Assembly: GCF_000635915.2 (NCBI RefSeq) | Contig: NZ_CP015614.1 | Location: 2,215,501 to 2,279,500, forward strand | From: Brevundimonas naejangsanensis | Lineage (GTDB): Bacteria > Pseudomonadota > Alphaproteobacteria > Caulobacterales > Caulobacteraceae | Direction of reading: 5' to 3' | Length of the DNA stretch: 64,000 nucleotides | Part shown: positions 43,703-53,078 of the stretch, one piece after another | How the letters are laid out: every line of letters starts with the position of its first letter | How positions within the stretch are numbered: the first letter of the stretch is position 1 | Notes under the pieces: generated by a model | The model's database searches: none | What the model was told of the DNA's origin: nothing | The model's input: the letters and a program-made list of their open reading frames with translations, nothing else | Translations under genes and position numbers: made by a program

Positions 43703-44515
43703 ATGTCGCGCAACGCCGCCCTCGTCGCAACCGTCAGCCTGACGCTTCTGGCCCTCGCCGCCCCGGCTCTGAGCCAGACCGCGCCCACAGCCCGCGCGCC
43801 CGCCGACGCCGCCACGCGCGCGGGCTATGACCGCGCCGACGCCCTCAGCCGCTCGGTGTTCTGGACCCAGGAGCAACAGCTCAACCCGATGGACCCGGTC
43901 GCCGGGGTCAAGCTGGCCCAAGCCCTGCGCGAGCTGGGCCAGTTCGATCAGGCGGCCGAGACGGCGCAGGGCGTGCTGGTCGTCCAGCCTGCCAATATCG
44001 AGGCCATGCTGGAGGTCGGCCGCGCCCACATCGCGCGCGGCCAGGCCTTCTACGGCATCGCCGCGCTGGAACAGGCCAAGGCCGCCGCGCCGCGCGACTG
44101 GCGGCCCCTGTCGCTGCTGGGCGTGGCCTATCAGCAGGTGCGCCGCCCCGACGACGCCAAGGCCGCCTGGGCCGAGGCCCTGCGCCTGTCGCCCGACAAC
44201 GCCGACGTCCTGACCAACGCCGCCATCGCCCGCATCGGCGAGGGCGACGCGCCCTCGGCCGAGATTCTGCTGCGTCGCGCGGCGGCCCAGCCGGGCGCGG
44301 GCCTGCAGGTGCGCCAGAACCTGGCCCTGGCGCTGGGCCTGCAAGGCAAGACCGCCGAGGCCGAAGCCATCCTGCGCCGCGACCTGCCGCCGGAAGCCGC
44401 CGACCAGAACCTGCGCTGGCTGGCGGCGCGGATGCAGCCGGGGCAGGCGCCCTCCCCCGCCCTCACTGAGGCGTCGCCAACGGCGCGCACATGGTCGTCG
44501 CTGCAAGGCGGATAG
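43703..44515 (+). CDS. exported TPR-repeat protein (TadD-like)
   Basis: 270 residues. Signal peptide (1-24, ending APALSQT). Several tetratricopeptide repeats between about 65 and 230 (GVKLAQALRELGQFDQAAE, PLSLLGVAYQQVRRPDDA). The pattern is like TadD, a periplasmic TPR protein of Flp pilus assembly, but it is far from the tadE/tadG pair, so that link is weak. Monocistronic, ending at inverted repeat D. Confidence 0.8.
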   Translation: MSRNAALVATVSLTLLALAAPALSQTAPTARAPADAATRAGYDRADALSRSVFWTQEQQLNPMDPVAGVKLAQALRELGQFDQAAETAQGVLVVQPANIEAMLEVGRAHIARGQAFYGIAALEQAKAAAPRDWRPLSLLGVAYQQVRRPDDAKAAWAEALRLSPDNADVLTNAAIARIGEGDAPSAEILLRRAAAQPGAGLQVRQNLALALGLQGKTAEAEAILRRDLPPEAADQNLRWLAARMQPGQAPSPALTEASPTARTWSSLQGG

Positions 44516-44524
44516 AACGCGCTC

Positions 44525-44707
44525 GACGCCTCTCCCTCCCCGTCCCGGGGAGGGTGGTCGGAGCGAAGCGGAGACCGGGTGGGGAGGGCCAGGCGATCCT
44601 GGCCTCGACGCGATCCTAGCCTCAGCGCCTGAATAGCCCTGCCGCCCCCACCCGGCTTCGCCTTTCAGGCTCAGCCACCCTCCCCGGGACGGGGAGGGAG
44701 AGGCGTC
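44525..44707. repeat. long inverted repeat, family D
   Basis: GACGCCTCTCCCTCCCCGTC at the left end and the exact complement at the right, with CCGGGGAGGGTGG and GGTGGGGAGGGCCAG inside. Between the TPR gene and the scaffold-protein gene, which run in the same direction. One copy seen. Confidence 0.85.
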
Positions 44708-44758
44708 GCGTTCGCAGCCGCTCTTCACCTTCCGCCCGCAAACGCCTATCTTCATCCC

Positions 44759-45244
44759 GTGATCGACGACCTTTACAGCGCGCGCATCCTGTCGCTGGCG
44801 GCCAACCTGCCGCACAGCGGGCGCCTGCCTGCGCCCGAAGGCTCGGCCGAGCGGGTGGCCAAGCTGTGCGGGTCGAAGGCCATCGTCGACGTGGCGCTGG
44901 ACGCCGATGGCCGCGTCAGCCACTTCGCCCAGACGGTCAAGGCCTGCGCCCTGGGCCAGGCGGCGGCGGGCGTAGTCGGCGAAAACGTGCTCGGCGCCTC
45001 AGCGGATGAGATCGAAGCCGCGCGCGACGCCATGTCCGCCATGCTCAAGTCCGGCGGCGACGGTCCCGAGGGCCGCTTCGAAGGCCTGCGCGTCCTGAAG
45101 CAGGTCGCCGACTATCCCGCCCGCCACGCCTCGACGATGGTGGCGCTGGAGGCGACCCTGGACGCCGTCAAGCAGGCCCAAGAGAATCGGGCATTGGAAA
45201 AGCACCACAGCGATACGCGAACTCGCCTCGCCGGCGCGGCCTGA
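44759..45244 (+). CDS. IscU/NifU-like iron-sulfur scaffold homologue
   Basis: 161 residues from a [21 protein letters not shown], [16 protein letters not shown] (Cys37) and [15 protein letters not shown] (Cys63) match the IscU N-terminal fold. The third scaffold Cys is missing: the expected place reads [12 protein letters not shown]. It may bind a cluster with His or be non-catalytic. Upstream of yidD and thrS in a probable operon, a neighbourhood common in alphaproteobacteria. Confidence 0.8.
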   Translation: MIDDLYSARILSLAANLPHSGRLPAPEGSAERVAKLCGSKAIVDVALDADGRVSHFAQTVKACALGQAAAGVVGENVLGASADEIEAARDAMSAMLKSGGDGPEGRFEGLRVLKQVADYPARHASTMVALEATLDAVKQAQENRALEKHHSDTRTRLAGAA

Positions 45245-45324
45245 ACGGCGCGTCGGTTGATCCCCCTGCTGTGAAGAGGGATAAGCGCGACGAACCCGCA
45301 ACAGAGCCCCCGGCGAAGGGACCG

Positions 45325-45573
45325 ATGTCTCTCTACGAACGCAGCGTCCGCGCGGCCCATCGGGGCTATAAGCTGACGCTGTCCCCCCTGATCGGCCAGC
45401 AGTGCCGGTTCATGCCGACCTGTTCGGATTACGGGCGCGACGCCCTGATCCGGCACGGTCCGGTGCGGGGGGGATGGCTCACCGTGCGGCGCCTCTGTAA
45501 ATGCCATCCCTTCGGCGGTTCGGGCTATGATCCCGTTCCGCCCGCCAAGACCGAAAAAGAACGACCGTCATGA
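45325..45573 (+). CDS. yidD: membrane protein insertion efficiency factor YidD
   Basis: 82 residues from the ATG at 45325 with GAAGGG upstream; an in-frame GTG at 45271 would add 18 residues. [31 protein letters not shown] and [15 protein letters not shown] are the family marks with the conserved Cys set. Assists membrane insertion through YidC. Its stop overlaps the thrS ATG by 4 bp (ATGA). Confidence 0.93.
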   Translation: MSLYERSVRAAHRGYKLTLSPLIGQQCRFMPTCSDYGRDALIRHGPVRGGWLTVRRLCKCHPFGGSGYDPVPPAKTEKERPS

Positions 45574-47510
45574 TCGAACTGAAATTCCCCGACGGCGCCG
45601 TGCGTCAGTATCCGGCCGGCTCGACGGGCCGCGACGTGGCCGCCGCCATCTCGCCCTCGCTGGCCAAGAAGGCGGCCCTGGTCGTCTGGAACGGCGAGCA
45701 GCGCGACCTGGACCGGGTCATCGACGGGAACGGCGACTTCCGCCTGCTGATGCGTGACGATCCCGAGGCGCTGGAGACCATCCGCCACGACGCCGCCCAC
45801 GTTCTGGCCCAGGCGGTGCAGGAACTGTTCCCCGGCACTCAGGTGACGATCGGCCCTGCGATCGAGGACGGCTTCTATTACGACTTCGCCCGCGACGAAC
45901 CCTTCTCGACCGACGACTTCCCGAAGATCGAGAAGAAGATGGCCGAGATCATCGACCGGGGCGCCCCGCTGGAGCGTCAGGTCTGGGACCGCGACACCGC
46001 CATCGCCCACTTCGAAAGCGTCGGCGAAACCTACAAGGCCGAGCTGATCCGCGACCTGCCCGAGAGCGAGACGATCACCGTCTACAAGCAGGGCGAATGG
46101 GCCGACCTGTGCCGGGGTCCGCACTTCCCGACGACCAAGTTCGTGGGCAAGGCCTTCAAACTGACCAAGCTGGCGGGCGCCTACTGGCGCGGCGATTCCA
46201 GCCGCGCCCAGCTTCAGCGCATCTACGGCACGGCCTGGGCAAGCAAGGAGGACCTGGACGCCTATCTGCTGCGCATCGAAGAGGCCGAGAAGCGCGACCA
46301 CCGCAAGCTGGGCCGCGCCATGGAGCTCTTCCACATGCAGGAAGAGGGCCGGGGCATGGTCTTCTGGCACCCCAAGGGCTGGGTGCTGTGGCGCGTGCTG
46401 GAGGCCTATATGCGCCGCCGCCTGGACGCCGCCGGATACGTCGAGGTCAAGACGCCGCAGGTTCTGGACCGGAAGTTCTGGGAAGCGTCGGGCCACTGGG
46501 ACAAGTACCGCCCCAATATGTTCGTCTGCGAAACGGTCGAGGGCGAGACCCTCAGCCTCAAGCCGATGAACTGCCCCGGCCACGTGCAGATCTTCGATCA
46601 GGGCCAGCGGTCCTATCGCGAACTGCCGCTGCGCATGGCCGAGTTCGGCGCCTGCCACCGCTATGAGCCGTCGGGCTCGCTCCACGGCCTGATGCGGGTG
46701 CGCGGCTTCACTCAGGACGACGCCCACATCTTCTGCCGCGAGGACCAGATCGTCGAGGAGACGGCCGAGTTCATCAAGCTGTGCCGCAGCGTCCACGCAG
46801 ACCTGGGCATGGAGACCAAATACATCAGCCTGGGCACCCGCCCCGAGCAGCGCGCCGGCGACGACGCGTTCTGGGACAAGGCCGAGGCCCAGATGCTGGA
46901 GGCCGCCCGCGCCGCCGGGTCCGAGCCGGTCATCACCGAGGGCGACGGCGCCTTCTATGCGCCCAAGCTGGACTTCATCGTCAAGGACGCCATCGGCCGC
47001 GAATGGACCTGCGGCACGATCCAGCTGGACTATGTGCTGCCGGAACGTCTGGACGCGACCTACATCGCCGAGGACGGCCAGAAGCACCGCCCGGTCATGC
47101 TGCACCGGGCGATCCTGGGGTCGTTCGAGCGCTTCATCGGCATCATGATCGAGAACTACGCCGGAGCCTTCCCGCTGTGGCTGGCGCCGACCCAGGCCGT
47201 GGTGGCGACCATCACCTCGGACGCCGACGGCTACGCCGAAGAGGTTCTGGCCAAGTTCCGGGCGGCGGGTCTGCGCACCGAGATCGATCTGCGCAATGAG
47301 AAGATCAACTACAAGATCCGCGAACACTCAGTCGCCAAGGTGCCCGCCATCGCCGTGGTCGGCCGCAAGGAGGCCGAGGAAGGCAAGGTCGCCATCCGCC
47401 GCTTCGGCTCCCAGGCCCAGACCATCGTTACGGTCGAGGAAGCCATCGCCATGCTGACGGACGAGGCCCTGGCGCCGGATCTGAAGCGCCTGCGCGACGG
47501 CCAAGGCTGA
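45570..47510 (+). CDS. thrS: threonyl-tRNA synthetase
   Basis: 646 residues. Full-length: TGS domain (1-62), N2 editing domain (about 65-225), class II catalytic core with [10 protein letters not shown] (Zn Cys) and [19 protein letters not shown] motif 2 and [14 protein letters not shown] motif 3, and anticodon-binding domain from about 545. All catalytic parts present. Coupled to yidD by a 4-bp overlap. Inverted repeat C2 follows the stop. Confidence 0.98.
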   Translation: MIELKFPDGAVRQYPAGSTGRDVAAAISPSLAKKAALVVWNGEQRDLDRVIDGNGDFRLLMRDDPEALETIRHDAAHVLAQAVQELFPGTQVTIGPAIEDGFYYDFARDEPFSTDDFPKIEKKMAEIIDRGAPLERQVWDRDTAIAHFESVGETYKAELIRDLPESETITVYKQGEWADLCRGPHFPTTKFVGKAFKLTKLAGAYWRGDSSRAQLQRIYGTAWASKEDLDAYLLRIEEAEKRDHRKLGRAMELFHMQEEGRGMVFWHPKGWVLWRVLEAYMRRRLDAAGYVEVKTPQVLDRKFWEASGHWDKYRPNMFVCETVEGETLSLKPMNCPGHVQIFDQGQRSYRELPLRMAEFGACHRYEPSGSLHGLMRVRGFTQDDAHIFCREDQIVEETAEFIKLCRSVHADLGMETKYISLGTRPEQRAGDDAFWDKAEAQMLEAARAAGSEPVITEGDGAFYAPKLDFIVKDAIGREWTCGTIQLDYVLPERLDATYIAEDGQKHRPVMLHRAILGSFERFIGIMIENYAGAFPLWLAPTQAVVATITSDADGYAEEVLAKFRAAGLRTEIDLRNEKINYKIREHSVAKVPAIAVVGRKEAEEGKVAIRRFGSQAQTIVTVEEAIAMLTDEALAPDLKRLRDGQG

Positions 47511-47516
47511 CCATGC

Positions 47517-47649
47517 TTTCTCCTCCCCACTGAGTGGGGAGGGGGACCGCGTAGCGGTGGAGGGGCCTTGCGACAGCAGAGCCAAGCAGCCCCTCCGTCT
47601 CGGCGGCTACGCCGCCGATCCACCTCCCCATTGCATGGGGAGGAGAAAG
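47517..47649. repeat. long inverted repeat, family C copy 2
   Basis: Arms TTTCTCCTCCCCACTGAGTG and CATTGCATGGGGAGGAGAAA with an inner GGGGGACCGCG / GTCTCGGCGG pairing. Lies between thrS and the YaiI-like gene, and a family H element is joined directly to its right end. Confidence 0.85.
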
Positions 47650-47689
47650 TCGCGTCGGGTCGAGAAGGCGGAGCCTTCTGACCGCGACC
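47650..47689. repeat. short palindromic element, family H copy 2 (intergenic)
   Basis: 40 bp almost identical to the fmt-terminal element (11049-11088), with the AGAAGGC-GGA-GCCTTCT hairpin and flanking GGGTCG / CGACCC arms. Here it lies outside any real gene, beside inverted repeat C2. Confidence 0.8.
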
Positions 47690-47739
47690 CAGCATCAGGC
47701 GGTCTTCTCCCTCGCGCCGAGCCGGGCCATAAGCCCCCC

Positions 47740-48210
47740 ATGGCCACCACCCTCTACATCGACGCCGACGCCTGCCCCGTAAAGGAGGAGGTGTACCGCG
47801 TGGCTCGCCGCTGCGGCCTGAAGGTCTTCGTGGTGTCCAACGCCTGGATCAACACGCCGCGCGAGCCTCTGATCGAACAGGTGGTCGTCGATGCCGGGCC
47901 GGACGTGGCCGACGACTGGATCGCCGAGCGCGCGGGGCGCGGCGACATCGTCATCACCGCCGACATCCCCCTGGCCGACCGCTGCCTGAAGTCGGGCGCC
48001 CAGGCGCTGAAGGCCAACGGCCAGCCGTTCACGACGGACTCCATCGGCTCGGCCCTGGCCGGGCGGATGATCGGCGAGCACCTGCGTTCCATGGGCGTGC
48101 CGACCAGCGGCCCCCCGCCCTTCTCGGCCGCCGACCGCTCGCGCTTCCTGCAGGCGCTGGACGCGGCCGTCGTGCGGGCGCGCAGAGAGGCGTCAAGAGA
48201 GGCGTCATGA
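47740..48210 (+). CDS. YaiI/YqxD-family protein (DUF188)
   Basis: 156 residues from the ATG at 47740; the longer frame reads through the repeats. TTLYIDADACPVKEEVYRVA and DIVITADIPLADRCLKSGA are the family motifs, with a PIN-like nuclease fold and conserved Asp residues. Molecular role unproved. Overlaps the next gene by 4 bp (ATGA). Confidence 0.92.
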   Translation: MATTLYIDADACPVKEEVYRVARRCGLKVFVVSNAWINTPREPLIEQVVVDAGPDVADDWIAERAGRGDIVITADIPLADRCLKSGAQALKANGQPFTTDSIGSALAGRMIGEHLRSMGVPTSGPPPFSAADRSRFLQALDAAVVRARREASREAS

Positions 48211-48608
48211 GCCGCATTCCCGAGGAGGAGCTGGAGTTCCGCTTCTTCCGCGCCGGCGGTCCGGGCGGCCAGAACGTCAACAAGGTCTCCACCGCCGTGC
48301 AGATGCGGTTCGACGTCAAGAACTCGCCCAGCCTGACCGAGCCGGTGAAGGCGCGGCTGATGAAGCTGGCGGGCAGCCGCCTGACGCTGGACGGGGTGAT
48401 CCTCATCAGCGCCGTGCGCTTCCGCACCCAGGAGCGCAACAAGGCCGACGCCATCGAGCGGCTGGAGGCCCTGGTCGCCGAAGCCTCGATCAAGCCGGTC
48501 TATCGCGTGCCGACCCGGCCGACGCGGGCGTCCAAAGAGCGACGGCTGAAGGCCAAGTCCAGCCGGTCCTCGATCAAGAGCGGACGCGGCAAGCCGTCGC
48601 TGGATTAG
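48207..48608 (+). CDS. arfB: peptidyl-tRNA hydrolase ArfB (ribosome rescue)
   Basis: 133 residues. RF-like GGQ (20-22) in FRAGGPGGQNVNKVSTA, and a basic C-terminal tail (KERRLKAKSSRSSIKSGRG) that enters the empty mRNA channel of stalled ribosomes. Releases peptides from non-stop complexes. Shorter tail than class I release factors and no codon-reading domain, as expected. Overlaps the YaiI-like gene. Confidence 0.94.
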   Translation: MSRIPEEELEFRFFRAGGPGGQNVNKVSTAVQMRFDVKNSPSLTEPVKARLMKLAGSRLTLDGVILISAVRFRTQERNKADAIERLEALVAEASIKPVYRVPTRPTRASKERRLKAKSSRSSIKSGRGKPSLD

Positions 48609-48620
48609 GCCCCCTCACAC

Positions 48621-48732
48621 TCCGTCATCCTCGGGCTTGACCCGAGGATCCAGCCATCCGCGCGCCCCACCCCGGACAACAGGAGCGCGTCCTTGCCCTC
48701 GATCCTCGGGTCAAGCCCGAGGATGACGGAGG
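48621..48732. repeat. long inverted repeat, family E copy 2
   Basis: TCCGTCATCCTCGGGCTTGA and its complement TCAAGCCCGAGGATGACGGA, the consensus version of the family. Between arfB and a convergent small protein gene. Confidence 0.87.
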
Positions 48733-48765
48733 AGAAGACGACGGACGAAAGACCGGGGAACGCCT

Positions 48766-49269
48766 TTAGTCCTGCGCCGGGCGAAACAGCAGGGCGGCGA
48801 TCAGGTCTTCCTCGTCGAAGCCGATGACCCAGTCGGTGGCTTGCTTTTCGAATATGACGCGGAACACGTCGGCGCCGTTCTGCTGATCCAGGTGCGAAAT
48901 GGACTTCAGCGGGCCGAACTGTTGAAGCAGCGGCGCGACCTGTCCCGACTGGGCGCGAATCTGTTCGGCCATGTCAGGGGTGAACACCGTGTAGTCGATC
49001 TGACCGGCCTGCATGGCGGCGATCACGGCGCGCAAGGCCTCTTCTGAGCGGGCGATGTCAGGCGCGATCGCCGTCGTCGGCGCAGCCGGAGCGGCCTGCG
49101 GGCGAGCCGGAGCGGCGTCGCCCTCGAAGGCGTGCGGCAGGGTGGCCGCTGCTGCGCCCGAACCAGTCGCGGGGCCAGTCGCAGGCAGTGCAGGCGCCTG
49201 TTGCGCCAGCGCCGGGGCGGCCAGCAGGGTCGCGCCCATCAGGGCGGCGGTCAGAGAAAAGGTCTTCAT
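48766..49269 (-). CDS. exported protein of unknown function downstream of ubiB
   Basis: 167 residues from the ATG at 49269. Signal peptide ends LAAPALAQQ (about residue 23), an Ala/Pro linker (24-75), then a 90-residue domain: EEALRAVIAAMQAGQIDYTV, MAEQIRAQSGQVAPLLQQFG, DVFRVIFEKQATDWVIGFDE. The domain looks like the small alpha+beta proteins measuring product of hydrolases, but no family is certain. Last gene after ubiB on the minus strand. Confidence 0.75.
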   Translation of the reverse strand: MKTFSLTAALMGATLLAAPALAQQAPALPATGPATGSGAAAATLPHAFEGDAAPARPQAAPAAPTTAIAPDIARSEEALRAVIAAMQAGQIDYTVFTPDMAEQIRAQSGQVAPLLQQFGPLKSISHLDQQNGADVFRVIFEKQATDWVIGFDEEDLIAALLFRPAQD

Positions 49270-49289
49270 GCGCAGGCTCCGAAGAAACG

Positions 49290-50873
49290 TCAGGCGACGA
49301 TCATCGGCCAAAGCGTCAGCACCAAGGCGGCCGCCGACGCGCATAGGGCGACGGTGACGGCGGCGACCACCCAGGGCCGCGTTCCGGCCTTGTCGATCAC
49401 CAACGTCTGAGACGGCGGCGGGTTCTGCACTAGGCGCGACAGCGCCTTCAGCGCGGCCACGGCCTCCTCCATCGCTTCCTTGGCCTGGTTCGCCGGCCCC
49501 AGCTCGCGGCGGATCCAGCGCTCGACCACCGGCTTGGCGGCCTCCCACAGGTCGTGATCGGGATTGAGGCGGCGCGCCACCCCCTCGACCGAGACCATGG
49601 TCTTCTGCAGCAGCACCAGTTCGGGACGCATATGCATGTCGAACAGGGCGGTGATCTCGAACAGCTGGCCCAGCAGGCGGCCCATCGACACCTGGCTGGC
49701 CTGGCGGCCGATCACCGGCTCGCCCACCGCGCGCAGGGCCTGGGCGAAGGTGTCGACCGAATGGTGGGGCGGGACATAACCGGCCTCGAAGTGGACCCGG
49801 CTGATGCGATCGTAGTCGCGGCTGATGAAGCCCCACAGGATCTCGGCAAGGTAGCGGCGCTCGGCCGGTCCCAGCCGCCCGACGATGCCGAAGTCGATGG
49901 CCGTCAGTTGCGCGGGCGCGTCGGCGAACAGATTGCCCTCGTGCAGGTCGGCGTGGAAGACGCCGTGATCCAGCGCCTGAACCAGGAAGGCGCGCACCAC
50001 CTTGTCGGCCAGGGCGTCCTTGTCGAGGCCCGGCAGTTGGACCAGCGCCGGGTCCGTCATCGGCAGGCCGGACGCCCATTCCAGGGTCAGCACCCGCTTG
50101 CCCACCCCGTCCCAGACGACGGCGGGCGCGGACATATAGCCGTCCTTGGCCATGACCTCGGCCAGTTCGGAGGCGGCCGCCGCCTCCAGCCGCATGTCCA
50201 GCTCAAGCTGCAAGGACTGGGCGATGATCTCGACGAAGGCGCGCGGCTCCAGCCGACGGGCGGGCTCGACGAAGCGGTCGACCAGCTTGGCCCCCAGACG
50301 CATGGCGTCCAGCCCCTGGGCCACGCGGCGCTCCACGCCGGGGCGCAAGACCTTGACCGCCACCTTGCGCCCGTCCGCCAGCCAGGCCGGATGCGCCTGC
50401 GCCAGCGACGCGGCGCCCATCGGTTCGCTCAGATCAATGAACAGGCTTTCGACCGGACGGCCCAGCGAGCGTTCGATCTCGCGCTTGGCCTCCTCCAGCG
50501 GGAAGGGCGGCAGCTTGTCCTTCAGCCGGCCCAGGTCCTGGGCGAACTGCAGGCCGAAGATGTCGGCGCGGGTGGCCAGCACCTGGCCCAGCTTGATGGC
50601 GACGGGGCCGAGGTGCTCGAAGGCCTCGCCGACGCGCTGGCCGGGCCGCCCGGCGCGATGCCTGCGGCTGGCGAGCATCTGAATCAGTTGCGCGAAGGGG
50701 CGGCCCCAGGCGGGCAGCAGCGGGTTGGCCTCGCGCGGGATCAGGGCGTCATGGCGCGCCAGCACCCAGCCCCAGCGAATCATGCGCAGGGCGGCGCCGA
50801 CCGGATGGCGGACGGGCTGCGCCTCGGGCTTGGGCGGCGGGGCGTTGAAGGTCAGCCGGCTCAGATCGCCCAC
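49290..50873 (-). CDS. ubiB: ubiquinone biosynthesis kinase-like protein UbiB
   Basis: 527 residues. UbiB/ADCK kinase-like fold: [13 protein letters not shown] (KxGQ motif), [24 protein letters not shown], the [10 protein letters not shown] catalytic-loop-like motif, and [12 protein letters not shown]. Two C-terminal membrane helices. Needed for aerobic ubiquinone synthesis. Overlaps ubiE by 13 bp. Confidence 0.96.
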   Translation of the reverse strand: MGDLSRLTFNAPPPKPEAQPVRHPVGAALRMIRWGWVLARHDALIPREANPLLPAWGRPFAQLIQMLASRRHRAGRPGQRVGEAFEHLGPVAIKLGQVLATRADIFGLQFAQDLGRLKDKLPPFPLEEAKREIERSLGRPVESLFIDLSEPMGAASLAQAHPAWLADGRKVAVKVLRPGVERRVAQGLDAMRLGAKLVDRFVEPARRLEPRAFVEIIAQSLQLELDMRLEAAAASELAEVMAKDGYMSAPAVVWDGVGKRVLTLEWASGLPMTDPALVQLPGLDKDALADKVVRAFLVQALDHGVFHADLHEGNLFADAPAQLTAIDFGIVGRLGPAERRYLAEILWGFISRDYDRISRVHFEAGYVPPHHSVDTFAQALRAVGEPVIGRQASQVSMGRLLGQLFEITALFDMHMRPELVLLQKTMVSVEGVARRLNPDHDLWEAAKPVVERWIRRELGPANQAKEAMEEAVAALKALSRLVQNPPPSQTLVIDKAGTRPWVVAAVTVALCASAAALVLTLWPMIVA

Positions 50874-51646
50874 CCATGGTGGATGGCGGCGATCCCGCCC
50901 GACAGGTTGGTGACGCTGACGCGGCTGAAGCCCGCCTCCTCGATCATCCGCTTGAAGATCTGCTGATCGGGGAAGCGGCGGATGCTCTCGACCAGGTACT
51001 GATAGCTGTCGCGGTCCTTGGCGACCAGTTGGCCGATGCGCGGAATGGCGTGGAAGGACCAGGCGTCATAGGCCTTCCTCAGCGCGCCGGTCGTCGGGCG
51101 CGAGAACTCCAGGCAGATGAAGCGGCCGCCCGGCTTCAGCGCGCGGCGCGCCTCGCGCAACGCCTGCGAAATGTCGGCCACATTGCGGATGCCGAAGCTG
51201 ATCGAATAGGCGTCCAGACAGGCGTCCGGCAGCGGCAGGTGCATGGCGTCGCCGACGCCCCAGGCCATCTCGGGCTCGCCGCCCTTGGCCACGCCGTTCA
51301 GGATCATCTCGGCGTTGTAGTCCATGACGATGACGGTGGCGTCCTCGCCGCCGCGCCGGTCCTGCGCCGCGCGGGCCATCTTCGAATAGCGGCGGGCCAT
51401 GTCGCCGGTGCCGCCGGCCATGTCCAGCACCACCTCGCCTGGCCTGACGTTCAGCTTGGCCGCCGTGGCGTCCTTCCAGATGCGGTGCACGCCCGCGCTC
51501 ATCAGGTCGTTCATCAGGTCGTAGTTGGAGGCGACGGAGTTGAACACGCCGCGCACCATCTGCACCTTTTCCTTGGCGTCCACGTCGCGGAAGCCGAAGG
51601 AGGAGGTCTTGCCGGAAGCGTCGGAGGAGGGATCGGCCTGGGTCAT
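50861..51646 (-). CDS. ubiE: demethylmenaquinone/2-polyprenyl-6-methoxy-benzoquinol methylase UbiE
   Basis: 261 residues from the ATG at 51646. SAM motif [37 protein letters not shown] and [26 protein letters not shown] sequence are conserved. C-methylation step of ubiquinone synthesis. Directly upstream of ubiB, overlapping it, so coq7, ubiE and ubiB in this window show an aerobic ubiquinone chain. Confidence 0.96.
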   Translation of the reverse strand: MTQADPSSDASGKTSSFGFRDVDAKEKVQMVRGVFNSVASNYDLMNDLMSAGVHRIWKDATAAKLNVRPGEVVLDMAGGTGDMARRYSKMARAAQDRRGGEDATVIVMDYNAEMILNGVAKGGEPEMAWGVGDAMHLPLPDACLDAYSISFGIRNVADISQALREARRALKPGGRFICLEFSRPTTGALRKAYDAWSFHAIPRIGQLVAKDRDSYQYLVESIRRFPDQQIFKRMIEEAGFSRVSVTNLSGGIAAIHHGWAI

Positions 51647-51769
51647 GGGTGTGGGTGTAACGCCTCCCGCCGCCGCCGTCATCCGGGGAAGCGCCGCCCG
51701 GACATCGCGTCGCGACTTGTCGCATCCCGGGGCGCGCGATACGCCTGAAGAAAATCCAAGGAGACGCTC

Positions 51770-52066
51770 ATGACCGCCGCCCTCGACGTGACCGAAGTTC
51801 TGGCGGGCCTGCCCGACTGGCGCCGCGCCGACGATCCGCGCCCGGCCATCGCGCGGACCCTGCGCTTCGCCGATTTCAACGCCGCCTTCGGCTTCATGAC
51901 CCGCGTCGCCCTGCTGGCCGACAGGGTCGATCACCATCCGGAGTGGTCGAACGTCTACAACCGCGTCGAGGTGCTGCTGACGACCCATGACGCCGACGGG
52001 GTGACCGAGCGCGACGTGGCGATGGCCCGCTTCATCGACGAGGCGGTCAAGGGCCTGGTCGAGTGA
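51770..52066 (+). CDS. phhB: pterin-4a-carbinolamine dehydratase
   Basis: 98 residues. [22 protein letters not shown] contains the His-His catalytic pair, and the fold is complete. Recycles tetrahydrobiopterin for phenylalanine hydroxylase, or moonlights as DCoH-like protein. No phhA is in the window. GAGACGCTC precedes the ATG. Overlaps the SDR gene start by 4 bp. Confidence 0.94.
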   Translation: MTAALDVTEVLAGLPDWRRADDPRPAIARTLRFADFNAAFGFMTRVALLADRVDHHPEWSNVYNRVEVLLTTHDADGVTERDVAMARFIDEAVKGLVE

Positions 52067-52857
52067 CGGCCCCCCGATCGGGCCGCGTCGCGGGCAAGGC
52101 GGCCCTGATCACCGGCGCCGCCGGGGGCCTGGGCCAGGCCATGGCCCGGATGCTGGTCCGCGAAGGGGCTAGGGTGGCGCTCAGCGATCTGGACCTGAAC
52201 GGCGTCCGCGCCCTGGCCGAGGCGATCAACGCCGACCACCCCGGCATGGCCTTCGCCTATGAGCACGACGTCACGCGCGAGGACGACTGGGTCCGCGTCG
52301 TCGGCGCGGCGGTCGAGGACATGGGCGGCCTCAGCATCCTGGTGAACAACGCCGGGATCGGCGGCCAGTTGCTGTGGGCCGAGCAGGACACGCTGGAGAA
52401 CTGGCGCCGGGTTCAGGCGATCAACCTGGAATCCGTCATGCTGGGCTGCAAGCATGCGATGGCGCCGCTGCGGGCCTCGGGCGCCGGGTCGATCGTCAAT
52501 ATTTCCTCCATCGCGGGACTGGCGGCGGCGCCGGGCATGGGCGCCTATAACGCCACCAAGGCGGCGGTCTGGCTCTACACCAAGACGGTGGCGCTGGAAG
52601 CGGCCAAGGCAGGCTGGAACGTGCGGGCCAACTCGGTACACCCGGTCTTCATCAAGACGCCGATCCTCGATCCCTTCGTCGCCATGGCGGGCGGGGACGA
52701 GGCGAGCGCCCACGAAAAGCTGGCGCGCGGCATCCCGCTGAAGCGCATCGGCGAACCGGACGATGTGGCGTACTGCGTGCTGTATCTCGCGTCAGATGAA
52801 TCGAAGTTCGTAACCGGCGCCGAGTTCAAGATCGACGGCGGACTGACAGCGCAGTAG
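52063..52857 (+). CDS. short-chain dehydrogenase/reductase
   Basis: 264 residues from a GTG overlapping the phhB stop (GTGA). Cofactor motif [13 protein letters not shown] at about 88, NISSIAG with the catalytic Ser, and YNATK with Tyr and Lys. Asp at the end of beta-2 (LSDLDL) favours NAD. The family member is of the 3-alpha/20-beta-hydroxysteroid type by pattern, but substrate is unknown. Coupled translation with phhB suggests shared expression only. Confidence 0.9.
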   Translation: MTAPRSGRVAGKAALITGAAGGLGQAMARMLVREGARVALSDLDLNGVRALAEAINADHPGMAFAYEHDVTREDDWVRVVGAAVEDMGGLSILVNNAGIGGQLLWAEQDTLENWRRVQAINLESVMLGCKHAMAPLRASGAGSIVNISSIAGLAAAPGMGAYNATKAAVWLYTKTVALEAAKAGWNVRANSVHPVFIKTPILDPFVAMAGGDEASAHEKLARGIPLKRIGEPDDVAYCVLYLASDESKFVTGAEFKIDGGLTAQ

Positions 52858-52880
52858 GGGCGCGGGCCCAGCCCACGTTC

Positions 52881-52989
52881 TCCGTCATCCTCCGACTTGA
52901 TCGGAGGATCGGGCCATCCCCCACTCGACGCCCCACAGTCAGAACGCGCCGCCGCACTCGATCCTCGGGTCAAGCCCGAGGATGACGGC
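52881..52989. repeat. long inverted repeat, family E copy 3, with compensatory hairpin change
   Basis: The right arm has the family hairpin, while the left arm reads CCTCCGA-cttga-TCGGAGG in place of CCTCGGG-cttga-CCCGAGG. Two paired changes keep the local stem. The arms still pair over their outer halves. Between the convergent SDR and amidohydrolase genes. Confidence 0.87.
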
Positions 52990-53025
52990 GTGGAGAAAGG
53001 CGGACGGCGAGCGGAGCGGCGAAAC

Positions 53026-53058
53026 AAAAAGGGCGCCGCGGTCTCCCGCAGCGCCCCC
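53026..53058 (-). terminator. Rho-independent terminator of the amidohydrolase pair
   Basis: On the minus strand GGGCGCTGCGG-GAGA-CCGCGGCGCCC with one G-U pair, then TTTTTG. It ends the two-gene amidohydrolase transcript. Confidence 0.88.
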
Positions 53059-53078
53059 CTGTCGTCAGGCTTGAAGCC

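Noticed and set aside
47557..47739. N-terminal extension of the YaiI-like gene
   Set aside because: It translates repeats C2 and H, not protein.
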